A stretch of 46,044 nt of DNA. Source: Candidatus Thorarchaeota archaeon. Lineage in GTDB: Archaea; Asgardarchaeota; Thorarchaeia; Thorarchaeales; Thorarchaeaceae. Below the pieces are notes generated by a model. The model worked only from the letters and a program-made list of their open reading frames with translations, was not told where the DNA came from and made no database searches. Position numbers and translations under genes: made by a program. This document shows, one piece after another, positions 16,286-25,218 of this stretch (positions are counted from its first letter, which is position 1; each line of letters opens with the position of its first letter). The stretch spans positions 1-46,044 of the forward strand of contig RDNZ01000023.1 of the NCBI GenBank assembly GCA_011364905.1. The letters are read 5' to 3'.

Positions 16286-17587
16286 ATGAAACTCAATATT
16301 GGCTGTGGTCTCGTATACAGGAAAGGGTACGTCAATATTGATGCTTACGACAATACTGTAGCAGATAGGAAAATGTCAGCCATGAGTCTTGGTTTTGACA
16401 ACGACACTTTTACTCAAGTTGATTGTATTCATGTACTTGAACATCTGGGAGCTGCAAAGAGCATCTATGCATTGAGTGAGATTTACCGGGTGTTGAAGCC
16501 AAATGGCATCTTTCTTTTGGAAACGCCTGACTTAGTAAACTCGTTCAAGTCCTTTGTCAAAGGAAAAGAAAAAGACAGAAAGTTGCTCATGAATTGGATC
16601 TATGGGCTTGATTCGCCGGGCATGTCGCACAGATATGGATTCCCAAGAGTGCTCATGAAACGTATGTTGGAAGAGACAGGATTCACTGATCTTGAGATTA
16701 AAAACGTCAACCCGAAATCCGTACATCCCTCAATTCGCGTCACATGCAGAAAGCTTGAGTCTGCTGTTTATCAAACAATCAGTGAGTTTCGGAGAAAGCT
16801 TGTTGAAGAAAAGGCTGTGGACCTGGACAATCAGGTAGAGACAATAGAAAAAGAAGGACTCATTCGAGGCTTGATTGAATTGACCCTTGGCGCAGACTCA
16901 ATGCTTGATGATAGCTACCTGACGAAAATGCTTGAATCTTCAGCGGTCGTCGCGCCAAAAGTGGGAGAGTTCTTCCTGAATTGTCTATATAATAACAAGT
17001 TATTATCAAGTACCAGGGTGAATGAGTTTCGAGGGATATTGGAGAAGCTGGATTCGGTAAACTTTGCAAAAGTACTAACTCTACTCTTCTATAAAATGCC
17101 TGTAAACCCAGGATTCCAAGATGAGTCATTTGATACAGTGGTCAAAGTTGCAGGGCAATTGATTAGAAAAGTGATTAGAGGAGAAGCTGAAGCGCTTAGC
17201 AAAATCGAGAATATAGCGGAAAAAACGGATGATGTTGGACACATTGGCTATTTTTCAAAAACAGCGCTCGAGATTCTTTCAAACGAAAAAGTGGCACTTG
17301 GTCTCAAAGCCTTTGGATTGGATCGACTTGATGAATCAGCTAGGCTGTTTCAAGATGCTGTGAAATTGAACCACGATTCGATAATCTCCTTCTGGAACCT
17401 AGCCAGATTAAATGTATTGAAGCGGAATGATGAGAAAATGGCTCAGAATTATGCAGCTGTGTGGAAAATCCTTGAACTCAAGTATCCAAGGCGCCATCAA
17501 ATTTACACAAAGAAGCTGGAGGAGGAACAAAGACTTGCCGCTTTGGGCAAGCATAGTATTTTCTCTGAACCAATATACTCACTATAG
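16286..17587 (+). CDS. SAM-dependent methyltransferase fused to a helical/TPR region
   Basis: A 433-residue protein. Residues 1-155 are a class I methyltransferase: LNIGCG (3-8), GYVNID (14-19), HVLEHL (49-54) and YRVLKPNGIFLLETPD (about 68-83). This small form often acts on sugars, lipids or peptides. Residues 160-330 are helical and unrecognised. Residues about 340-410 hold TPR-like helices (ALGLKAFGLDRLDESARLFQDAVKL and SFWNLARLNVLKRNDEKMA). AAGGTG eight bases upstream fixes the ATG. It follows the radical SAM gene and the two tail proteins in one probable operon. A joint role in modifying the same target is suggested by position only. Confidence 0.75.
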   Translation: MKLNIGCGLVYRKGYVNIDAYDNTVADRKMSAMSLGFDNDTFTQVDCIHVLEHLGAAKSIYALSEIYRVLKPNGIFLLETPDLVNSFKSFVKGKEKDRKLLMNWIYGLDSPGMSHRYGFPRVLMKRMLEETGFTDLEIKNVNPKSVHPSIRVTCRKLESAVYQTISEFRRKLVEEKAVDLDNQVETIEKEGLIRGLIELTLGADSMLDDSYLTKMLESSAVVAPKVGEFFLNCLYNNKLLSSTRVNEFRGILEKLDSVNFAKVLTLLFYKMPVNPGFQDESFDTVVKVAGQLIRKVIRGEAEALSKIENIAEKTDDVGHIGYFSKTALEILSNEKVALGLKAFGLDRLDESARLFQDAVKLNHDSIISFWNLARLNVLKRNDEKMAQNYAAVWKILELKYPRRHQIYTKKLEEEQRLAALGKHSIFSEPIYSL

Positions 17588-17630
17588 AGAGATAAGAAAC
17601 TTAAATTGCAGAACATCAATCACAGAGGGC

Positions 17631-18722
17631 ATGCCTCATATACACACTGAACTCTGCGATATCGTGGGAATAAAACACCCCATACTTCAAGGCGGGATGG
17701 GCCCATACAAGACAGAAGACTTAGCAATTGCTGTTGCAAATGCTGGGGCACTGGGAATTATCAGTTGCATTGGCATGGCAGCGACGCTTCTCCCTGAGGC
17801 GGCCCCAATTGATGCCCAGAGATTGTTTGGCTCAGATCCTCCAGCGGTAATCCTTCAGAAATCAATTGAATCAGTTACAAAGCAGACTCGTTCTTCAGGA
17901 GGAGTCTTTGGTGTCAATGTGCCTGTTGCTTCTGAGTTTATTCTTGCATCCAAGATGTTCATTGAACAGACCATAGAGTCCTGCAAAGCAGACTCGGATA
18001 CAGAACGTGCATTGAGAGTCGTTGTCACATCGGCAGGGAACCCAAAACCATGGTCAGTTCTTAAAGATGAAGGGTTCATCTGGGTTCATGTGACGCCCTC
18101 TGTCTATCATGCAAAGAAGGCTGAGGCGGCAGGAGCTGATGTGATTGTGGCATCAGGGCATGAGGGAGGAGCACATGTATCCTGGGATCCTGTGCATTCC
18201 ATGGTACTTGTTCCAGCTGTCGCAAAAGCAGTGAAGACCCCAGTTGTTGGAGCAGGAGGATTCTGTGATGGCGCAACATTGGCTGCGGCTTTGTGCATGG
18301 GTGCTGTGGGAGTTCAAATGGGTACTCGTTTCATAGCTACTAAAGAGAGCGATTTTGAGCCAATGTGGAAACAAGCAATCCTGAACAGAGAGGAACGACA
18401 GACCCTGGTTGGTAGAGGTCTCTTCGGGCCAATGAGGTTCCTTCGGAATAAAAGAGCTGAAGAGATTGTTGAACAGACCCTAGAGGACCTCCCCCACTTC
18501 TACCTTGGAGAACCCCTTGACTCAAACGAGAGGATTCTGAAACTCGAACAGACAGGATTCGATGATCTATTGGACAAGAAAGAAAACACAGCATTGATGT
18601 TCGGAGGAGAAGTTGTGGGGAGAATTGGAAACCTTCCTACCACTGCAGAGCTTATAGAACAAATAATAGATGAAGCCTCAGAGATACTTGAGAATGTGCC
18701 GAAACATGTAGTTAAGAAATGA
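17631..18722 (+). CDS. Nitronate monooxygenase-like FMN enzyme (2-nitropropane dioxygenase family)
   Basis: A 363-residue TIM-barrel flavoprotein. The N terminus is the family hallmark HPILQGGMGPYKTEDLAIAVANAGALGIIS. The FMN phosphate site is VVGAGGFCDG...AALCMGAVGVQMGTRF (about 205-230), and a histidine-rich loop reads ASGHEGGAHVSW. Relatives oxidise nitronates, but the family also includes enoyl-ACP reductase (FabK) and uncharacterised flavoenzymes, so the substrate is open. The open frame starts earlier, inside the methyltransferase gene, but homology begins only after ATG 17631, which has GAGGG just before it. A possible TATA run (CTTAAATT, near 17600) suggests its own promoter. Confidence 0.8.
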   Translation: MPHIHTELCDIVGIKHPILQGGMGPYKTEDLAIAVANAGALGIISCIGMAATLLPEAAPIDAQRLFGSDPPAVILQKSIESVTKQTRSSGGVFGVNVPVASEFILASKMFIEQTIESCKADSDTERALRVVVTSAGNPKPWSVLKDEGFIWVHVTPSVYHAKKAEAAGADVIVASGHEGGAHVSWDPVHSMVLVPAVAKAVKTPVVGAGGFCDGATLAAALCMGAVGVQMGTRFIATKESDFEPMWKQAILNREERQTLVGRGLFGPMRFLRNKRAEEIVEQTLEDLPHFYLGEPLDSNERILKLEQTGFDDLLDKKENTALMFGGEVVGRIGNLPTTAELIEQIIDEASEILENVPKHVVKK

Positions 18723-18935
18723 ATTCAGCAGTGTCGGCACCAAAGAGGACATACTCCACTATTAGTTCGTGCAGGTTCATTGAGATAGTCTGATTTCGCC
18801 ACCAAGGCCGTTTTAAAGAAACCAAAATTCCGAATCAGCTGCTCAAGATGCTCTTCATATGTAATATCCGGGTAGCAGAGCAAATAAGAGGGAGAAGTGT
18901 AATTCTCAGGTTGCAGCGATATGTTTTAGGGAGCG

Positions 18936-20117
18936 ATGGATATGGTCTGGTGGTTCTTTTGCCCAAACATAACTTATGGAGAAGATGCATTGAGTGATCT
19001 TGAAACGATCAAAGGCAAGAAAGCATTCATTGTGACGGATAAGATAATCAATGGTCTTGGCCTAGCAGAGAAAGTCTGTAGGATATTGACGCAGAAGCAG
19101 TGGGAAGCAGCAATATGGGATGGTGTTGAACCCGACCCCAAGATCTCTACGGTCAAGTCAGCTGCTGAGGCTATCAAGAGGTTTGGTGCAGATTGGATCA
19201 TTGCAGTTGGGGGAGGGAGTGTCATGGACACAGCCAAAGCCGCCTGGGTGCTCTACGAGAAACCAGATGTCGAGCTACATGCTCTGACGCCTTTCGACGA
19301 GTTGGGTCTCCGAACCAAGGCGAAGCTGATATGTATCCCAACGACCACTGGAACGGGATCTGAGGCGACCAAGGCAATAGTGATTCGGGATGATGAAACA
19401 GGGAGGAAGTTCGCTACAATCAATCCAGAACTGACTCCGGATATTGCACTTCTTGACCCTGAGTTCGTGGTTGGTCTACCAAAGAATCTCACAGCATACA
19501 CAGGTATGGATGCCTTGACTCATGCAATAGAGGGGTATATTTCTGTCTGGAAGAATGACTTCTCCGATGGCTGTTCCTTGCAGTCGGTTAGGATGATCTT
19601 CGAGTGGTTGCCGAAGTCTGTTGAGAATCTGTCGGATCTAGAGGCTAGAGAGAAGATGTTGATTGCAGCGTGTCTTGCGGGTATGTCGTTTGGCAACTCG
19701 CAGGCAGCCCTGGCCCATTCCTTAGGCCATAGCATGGGTTCTGTGTTACGGACTCATCATGGTATGTCCGTTGGAATGGCATTGCCCTACACAGTGGAGT
19801 TCAATTGTATTGATGGAGGCGATGCGGCCAAGCAATACTCGGAATTGGCTCGCATGATAGGTGTATCCGGAAAAGGTGATAAAAAAACATCAATCAATTT
19901 TGCTCAGGCGATTAGGGATTTCATGAAGACTGTGGGATGTCCTGCAAGTTTCAAAGAAGCCGGAATCAAGAAGAAGGAGTTCAACGCAGGGCTTGAGAAA
20001 ATGGTGGAGTTTGCTATGATGGACACAAGCTTGACCATGAATCCACGAAACACTGACAGTGAAGAGATTCGGAAGCTATACCAGTACATGTTTGAGGGGA
20101 AGACGGTAGACTTCTAG
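18936..20117 (+). CDS. Iron-containing (group III) alcohol dehydrogenase
   Basis: A 393-residue dehydrogenase. The NAD(P) site is AVGGGSVMDTAKAA (90-103) and IPTTTGTGSEAT (134-145). The metal ligands fit the family spacing: D192 and H196 in GMDALTHAIEGY, H261 in HSLGHSMG, and H275 in THHGMSVG. It interconverts an alcohol and an aldehyde. The next gene, an aldehyde ferredoxin oxidoreductase, starts 15 bases later. Together they can link an alcohol, an aldehyde and a carboxylic acid to NAD(P)H and ferredoxin. ATG 18936 and ATG 18942 are both possible; AGGGAG is better spaced (8 bases) for 18942. The gap before it, 18723-18935, holds no gene I can see. Confidence 0.9.
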   Translation: MDMVWWFFCPNITYGEDALSDLETIKGKKAFIVTDKIINGLGLAEKVCRILTQKQWEAAIWDGVEPDPKISTVKSAAEAIKRFGADWIIAVGGGSVMDTAKAAWVLYEKPDVELHALTPFDELGLRTKAKLICIPTTTGTGSEATKAIVIRDDETGRKFATINPELTPDIALLDPEFVVGLPKNLTAYTGMDALTHAIEGYISVWKNDFSDGCSLQSVRMIFEWLPKSVENLSDLEAREKMLIAACLAGMSFGNSQAALAHSLGHSMGSVLRTHHGMSVGMALPYTVEFNCIDGGDAAKQYSELARMIGVSGKGDKKTSINFAQAIRDFMKTVGCPASFKEAGIKKKEFNAGLEKMVEFAMMDTSLTMNPRNTDSEEIRKLYQYMFEGKTVDF

Positions 20118-20132
20118 AGGAAGTGACGAGAA

Positions 20133-21953
20133 ATGTTTGGATATAGGGGCAAGATACTAAGACTTGACCTGAGTGCTGGTTCAACGTCAGTGGAATCACT
20201 CAGTGAAAAACTGCTGAGAGAATTCATCGGAGGAGCTGGTCTAGCAGCCCGACTGTTATACGACATGATTGACAAAGATACGGATCCCCTTGGCCCAGAG
20301 AACCCACTGTTTTACCTAACCGGACCTCTGTGCGGCACCATGGCACCAACTGGCAGTAAGTCAACCTTTGCATCCAGGTCTCCAAAGACTGGCATCCTTG
20401 GTTACAGTACCGTAGGAGGCCATCTTGGCGCAGACTTGAAGTTTGCCGGATATGATGGCATCATCTTTACTGGGGTTGCTGAAAAGCCTGTTTATGTTCT
20501 TGTGGACGATTCGGATGTTGAAATCAGGGATGGAGCGCATCTATGGGGAAAGGATACGATTCAGGTTTGGGAGGAACTGAAAAAAGAAACAGGTTTCAGG
20601 AATGCAGGAGTCGCTCGGATAGGTGTAGCTGGCGAAAACTTGGTGAAATATGCCAGCATCATTGTGGACCATAATCGAGCAGCAGGACGAACTGGTCAAG
20701 GAGCCGTAATGGGGTCTAAGAAACTAAAGGCAATAGTCATCCATGGAACAGACCGGAAGATACCTGTCGCTGATGATCAGGCATTCAACGAATATGCCAA
20801 GGAGCTGAACAAGGACAAAAAGGAAGACCCGACCTTCAGGATGTATTCCGACCTGGGAACTGCAGGTTTCACAGATATGGCTAGTATGATGTATGGGTCA
20901 TTCCCTGCAAAATACTACACGGTTTCTGATTTTGATACTTACAATCTAAGTGGCACCTCTGTTCGCGAAACGATTCTTACCGGCAAGACTGCGTGCTATA
21001 GATGTCCGATTGGCTGCGGAAGGGTCATTGAGATTCCAGAAGGCAAATACAAAATGGACAAGTTTGCAGGTCCAGAGCTAGAAGTAACAGGAACCATGGG
21101 TTCGCTCCTTCTCAACAACAATGTGGAGGCGGTGGCTTATGCAAACAAGATTCTCGACATGCTTGGGATTGACACGATATCTGGAGGAAACACAATTGCC
21201 TTCGCATATTATCTGTACAATGAAGGCAAGATAACTGCAGAGGACCTTGATGGTATTGCACCTGAATGGGGAGAGGTTGAATCAGGCGTCGCTCTTGCAG
21301 AAAAAATAGCAAAGCGCGAAGGCATTGGGAATGTGATGGCTGAGGGAGCATTTGAGCTTGGCCAGAAGTTCGGGGTTCCAGAATTGGCTGTTCAGACGAA
21401 TGGTCTCGAATTTCCACAGCACGACCCAAGAGGTTTCTCAGGACACGCCATCGGGTATGCGACTTCTCCTCGTGGAGCATGCCATATGAGTGCAGACATG
21501 TACAATGTCCAAATGGGACAACCTAATGAAGCATTCAATATCGAGAGCGAGGACAGATTCGCGAATGAGGCGGACATTGTGGCAAGACTGCAAAACTTCC
21601 GAGCTCTGACAAACTCCTCTGTGATATGCAATTTCTACCCACTTCAAGGAGATGAACTGCTAAAACTGCTGCAGTTGGCGATTGGTTGGGACATGAAGAT
21701 AGAGGAACTCATACAGACGGGTGAACGTATTTTCACAATGATGCGACTGCTGAATCTTAAGCTTGGATACGATACAAAGAAGGAGAAGCTCCCTGAACTT
21801 ATTCTCAAGCCGCTTGAGGGCCCTACGGAAGGTCATGTTCCGGATATAGAAGCTCAGCTAAAGACTTGGTATGAGTACCGCGGATGGGACCGGAGCTCAG
21901 GCAGACCTCCCAAGGAAAAGCTTGAGAAGCTAGGGTTAGCGTCTCTTACTTGA
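20133..21953 (+). CDS. Aldehyde ferredoxin oxidoreductase (tungsten/molybdopterin)
   Basis: A 606-residue enzyme of normal AOR length. The 4Fe-4S cluster ligands are C288, C291 and C295 (CYRCPIGC) plus C499 (VICNF). Pterin-binding stretches include GYSTVGGHLGADLKFAG (90-106), NRAAGRTGQGAVMGSKKLKA (181-200) and DPRGFSGHAIGYATSPRGAC (431-450). It oxidises aldehydes to acids while reducing ferredoxin in the cytosol, and such enzymes can run in reverse with low-potential ferredoxin. GGAAGTGA precedes the ATG. It forms an operon with the alcohol dehydrogenase. Its last eight bases overlap the end of the pepD-like gene on the other strand. Confidence 0.93.
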   Translation: MFGYRGKILRLDLSAGSTSVESLSEKLLREFIGGAGLAARLLYDMIDKDTDPLGPENPLFYLTGPLCGTMAPTGSKSTFASRSPKTGILGYSTVGGHLGADLKFAGYDGIIFTGVAEKPVYVLVDDSDVEIRDGAHLWGKDTIQVWEELKKETGFRNAGVARIGVAGENLVKYASIIVDHNRAAGRTGQGAVMGSKKLKAIVIHGTDRKIPVADDQAFNEYAKELNKDKKEDPTFRMYSDLGTAGFTDMASMMYGSFPAKYYTVSDFDTYNLSGTSVRETILTGKTACYRCPIGCGRVIEIPEGKYKMDKFAGPELEVTGTMGSLLLNNNVEAVAYANKILDMLGIDTISGGNTIAFAYYLYNEGKITAEDLDGIAPEWGEVESGVALAEKIAKREGIGNVMAEGAFELGQKFGVPELAVQTNGLEFPQHDPRGFSGHAIGYATSPRGACHMSADMYNVQMGQPNEAFNIESEDRFANEADIVARLQNFRALTNSSVICNFYPLQGDELLKLLQLAIGWDMKIEELIQTGERIFTMMRLLNLKLGYDTKKEKLPELILKPLEGPTEGHVPDIEAQLKTWYEYRGWDRSSGRPPKEKLEKLGLASLT

Positions 21954-23448
21954 GAACCAGTTTCTTGAGACTAGGAAGATCCTCAATTATATCTCTCAGG
22001 ATATTATAGAGAACCTCCACGTCTATGATCTTGATTCGTTCATCCGGGGTGTGAGGATTCTCTAGACTAGGCCCAATTGAAACCATCTGAATTCCTGGTA
22101 TCTTCGAACCGATTATTCCGCACTCAAGTCCAGCATGAATCGCCTCAATTTTGACTTCTCGTCCGGTGATTTTTTCGAAATGCTTTCTAACAAAGGACAA
22201 GAATAGACTCTTAGGTTCTGGATTCCAACCAGGATATGGATCATGTAGACTAAGGTTCCAACCACTGAGCTCTGCGATTTCAGCAATGCTCTGTCTGAAA
22301 GCCTTTAACTCCGAATCAACGCTACTCCGAGTGGACAGGAGAACAGAGAGTACCGGACCATCAGTCTTTACTACTGCAAGATTGTTTGAGGTTTCCACTA
22401 GACCATCAATATTCGGTGAGAACCGTATTGGGCCGTGAGGAATAATATCGATTGACTGGATTATCTTCTTGGAATCATTAAGGGAAAAAGCAGGTTCCGC
22501 TGCAGACCTCTCCCACTTGATCTGCATGTCAGGCTCAAGCTCATTATAGTACGCTTTCAAGTCGGAACGGATTTTCCCCAGAAGTTCTTCTGCTCTCATA
22601 GCTTTGCCGCTCTCTATTGCGAATTTGGCTGTAGCCTCACGAGGAATCGCATTGTGTTTACTTCCACCGTTCCAAGCACACAGATGTATGTTCATTTCAG
22701 CAGAGATAGTGGAGAGGAGCCTTGCAACAATCTTGTTAGCATTTGCTCGATGTTTGTGAATATCAACACCTGAATGTCCTCCATATAGGCCAGACACAAT
22801 CAAATCATAAAAAGTGGCATCGCCAGTGACCTTGTTGAGTTTAAGGTTCTTAACAAGATCCGTATCTCCCCCTCCTGCTGAGCCTATTGTGATTACTCCC
22901 ATCCTTTCTGAATCGATGTTAACCATGAGTTTGCTCTTGATGCCCATTTTATCAGGTTCAAGACCAAATGCGCCTACAAGCCCGGTCTCTTCATCCACAG
23001 TAATAAGTACCTCAAGAGGGCCATGTCGAATCTTAGGATCCAAAAGTAATGCAAGGGCGACCGATGAGCCAATTCCATTATCTGCACCGAGGGTTGTGCC
23101 ATCAGCATCCACCCATTCTCCATTGTCCTGTATTCGGGCGGGTATCGGATTGTTATCAAAATCGAATCCATCAGGTCTATCAGTTTCACAGACCATATCC
23201 ATATGGCCTTGAAGAAGAAGAGGTTGAGTAGACTCCATCCCCTTTGTTGCGGCTTTCTTGAGGAGGAGGTTACCAGCTTTGTCCTCAATGACCTGAATCT
23301 CAATGCCAAGTGACTGTGCACGTTCAGGAATCCAGCTCTTTAACTTCTCGCGTATCCTATTCTCTTTCTTTGACTCTCGTGGAGTCTTTGTGAAGACGTC
23401 TTCAAATATCTCCCAGGCAAGTTTTGGCTCTAAGTTCTCAAACACCAT
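21946..23448 (-). CDS. pepD: M20C cytosolic dipeptidase (aminoacyl-histidine dipeptidase type)
   Basis: A 500-residue metallopeptidase. Motifs are LQGHMDMV (H82, D84), LGADNGIGSS (bridging D123), VDEETGLVGA (catalytic E153, next E154) and HAGLECG near residue 437 for the last ligand pair. PepD-type enzymes have two zinc ions and split Xaa-His and many other dipeptides. Length fits the family, whose members carry an inserted lid/dimer domain (here about 190-370). The ATG at 23448 follows GGAGG at a seven-base distance. It is monocistronic and converges with the aldehyde oxidoreductase gene, overlapping by eight bases. Confidence 0.9.
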   Translation of the reverse strand: MVFENLEPKLAWEIFEDVFTKTPRESKKENRIREKLKSWIPERAQSLGIEIQVIEDKAGNLLLKKAATKGMESTQPLLLQGHMDMVCETDRPDGFDFDNNPIPARIQDNGEWVDADGTTLGADNGIGSSVALALLLDPKIRHGPLEVLITVDEETGLVGAFGLEPDKMGIKSKLMVNIDSERMGVITIGSAGGGDTDLVKNLKLNKVTGDATFYDLIVSGLYGGHSGVDIHKHRANANKIVARLLSTISAEMNIHLCAWNGGSKHNAIPREATAKFAIESGKAMRAEELLGKIRSDLKAYYNELEPDMQIKWERSAAEPAFSLNDSKKIIQSIDIIPHGPIRFSPNIDGLVETSNNLAVVKTDGPVLSVLLSTRSSVDSELKAFRQSIAEIAELSGWNLSLHDPYPGWNPEPKSLFLSFVRKHFEKITGREVKIEAIHAGLECGIIGSKIPGIQMVSIGPSLENPHTPDERIKIIDVEVLYNILRDIIEDLPSLKKLVLK

Positions 23449-23564
23449 CAGAGAACCTCCTCAAGAAATGAGGACATTAAGGCCCACTATAAGCTTTTGT
23501 CAATAAACAAACAGGTTTTTCTCGCACGATGATACGAGGTGTGTACTCCAGTTTGTGGTGACAG

Positions 23565-24440
23565 ATGATGTGGTTTGACCCGGCAATTACTGATCTCTTG
23601 CGAAACTTACTCCCAGGGTTGGATGATTTCTTCTTCTGGGTTTCACAGCTGGGAGGCGAGGTGTTTTACATTGCAGCCCTTTTGATACTCTATTGGGCTG
23701 TTAGTAAGAGGGAGGGAATTCTTGTGTCATACATACTCCTGTTCTCAGTCATCACAAATTTTTGGTTGAAAATAGTAATCGCAAAGGATCGTCCGCCTTC
23801 GAGCTACTGGCATGTAAACGCCAATCCTACTAATTACAGTACACCCAGCGGGCACTCACAGAATGCGGCAACTCTCTATGGTTGGTTCACCTATAGAGTC
23901 AGGAAATGGTGGATGGCACTCATTGCTATTGTGCTTACCCTCTTGGTAGGCATTTCGAGGATTTACATTGGCGTTCACTACCTTGAAGATGTCCTACTCG
24001 GATGGGGAATTGGCATCGCCACAGTACTTGTCATCGCACATTTGGAGAAACCCATGAATCAGTTTTTCTCGAGGTATAAGACCGAACATCTCTTGCTGGT
24101 TCTGATGGCTCTTGGATTTGTGCTTACCCTCGTCGCTGCAGTCCTTCCTCAACCTCCCAACGATAATTTTGGAGCCTATGGGGGCTTGACCATTGGATTC
24201 GCTTTGGGTCTCATTCTCGAGAAGAGATTTGTGAATTTCTCTACTGACTCGTATGACGGGAAGAAGTGGCGACTTGTGGCGCGAGTTGTGATTGGATTGA
24301 CACTTGTCATCCTTGTAATGGCAGGTCTTTTTCTGGTTCTGCCAACTGAGCAGATATGGCTTCGCACACTTCGATATTGTCTGATTGCTCTGACTGGTGT
24401 TTTCCTCTGGCCTTTGATCTTCACAAAGGCAAAGCTGTGA
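23565..24440 (+). CDS. PAP2-family membrane phosphatase
   Basis: A 291-residue membrane protein with about seven helices and all three phosphatase motifs: K69-x6-R76-P (KIVIAKDRP), PSGH at 94-97, and SR-x5-H138-x3-D142 (SRIYIGVHYLED). The family removes phosphate from lipid phosphates or polyprenyl pyrophosphate on the outer face of the membrane. The extra C-terminal helices, after residue 165, are usual in prokaryotic relatives. GGTGA lies just before two adjacent ATG codons; spacing favours the second (23568). It stands alone, followed after 55 bases by the ADC-like gene. Confidence 0.87.
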   Translation: MMWFDPAITDLLRNLLPGLDDFFFWVSQLGGEVFYIAALLILYWAVSKREGILVSYILLFSVITNFWLKIVIAKDRPPSSYWHVNANPTNYSTPSGHSQNAATLYGWFTYRVRKWWMALIAIVLTLLVGISRIYIGVHYLEDVLLGWGIGIATVLVIAHLEKPMNQFFSRYKTEHLLLVLMALGFVLTLVAAVLPQPPNDNFGAYGGLTIGFALGLILEKRFVNFSTDSYDGKKWRLVARVVIGLTLVILVMAGLFLVLPTEQIWLRTLRYCLIALTGVFLWPLIFTKAKL

Positions 24441-24495
24441 AGCGAATCTCGGCAGATTCAATAATCGGAGTTCATAGACATGTGTGGTGAAACAT

Positions 24496-25215
24496 ATGAC
24501 AAAGGGAGAGAGTACACCACTACTATCGCCGACTTATCCTAGGCCCCCATATCACTACGTGGATGCCAAGCTGTTCCTAGCAATGTTCAATCCGCCAGAG
24601 GATGCAATACAGGGTCTGCTTCCACCGCCACTGCGGCCATCGCAGATGCCTCTGGCAGCATTGATGTTTGGAGAAATGCCCTGTAAAGAAACAGGAACGT
24701 TCATGGAGTCTGGACTTCTTGTTCAATGCGTGTTTGACAATCCAGAAACAAAGGAAGAGGAGGTCGGGGTGTACTTTGCGCTGAGTTATGCTGACACAGA
24801 TGTAGCAGTAACTTCAGGAAGAGAGATCTGGGGCTATCCAAGAAAACTAGCAAAGATATCACTAGGGTGGAAAGGTGATACTATCAGTGGCAAAGTCGTG
24901 AGAGACAAAACCACATTGTGGAAGGCCAGCTGCAAGATGGAGGATGAGGGCGCTTGGATTGATAGTGGCCCAAATGTCAACGCAAAGATTATCCCAAGTC
25001 CCACAGGCGAGGGTTACGATTTAGCAGTGCTGACCACGGCTTATCTTGAATATACAATAAAGAGTGGACGTTCAGGTGATATCAAGATGACTTTCAAGAG
25101 TGGGCCTCGAGACGACTTGAGCACTGTGAAGATTGACACACCCATGATAGGGCAGTATTTTGATTGCGACATCATGGTGCCACCGGCAAAGACAATCGGA
25201 AAGATAGATTTGTGA
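24496..25215 (+). CDS. Acetoacetate decarboxylase-family protein with altered active-site pair
   Basis: A 239-residue ADC-fold protein. It matches the clostridial enzyme around SPTYPRPPYHY, the glutamate in MESGLLV (E71), and the signature GREIWGYPRKLAKI. In the clostridial enzyme the signature is YPKKL, where the first lysine (K115) forms the Schiff base and the second lowers its pKa. Here the first is arginine (R116) and only the second lysine (K117) remains. The catalytic plan must therefore differ, or the activity is not acetoacetate decarboxylation. Related ADC-fold enzymes do aldolase/dehydratase chemistry. ATG 24496 has GGTGA five bases upstream; GTG codons at 24484 and 24487 are less likely. 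Confidence 0.8.
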   Translation: MTKGESTPLLSPTYPRPPYHYVDAKLFLAMFNPPEDAIQGLLPPPLRPSQMPLAALMFGEMPCKETGTFMESGLLVQCVFDNPETKEEEVGVYFALSYADTDVAVTSGREIWGYPRKLAKISLGWKGDTISGKVVRDKTTLWKASCKMEDEGAWIDSGPNVNAKIIPSPTGEGYDLAVLTTAYLEYTIKSGRSGDIKMTFKSGPRDDLSTVKIDTPMIGQYFDCDIMVPPAKTIGKIDL

Positions 25216-25218
25216 AGA

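Noticed and set aside
17427..17630. N-terminal extension of the nitronate-monooxygenase-like frame
   Set aside because: Overlaps the methyltransferase gene in another frame; the conserved fold begins at 17631.
18723..18935. Gap searched for a tRNA or small RNA
   Set aside because: No cloverleaf pairing or conserved T-loop set could be assembled; probably plain promoter and remnant sequence.
22814..23212. 132-residue plus-strand frame, Ser/Pro rich
   Set aside because: Antisense to the PepD gene, with composition that simply mirrors its codons.
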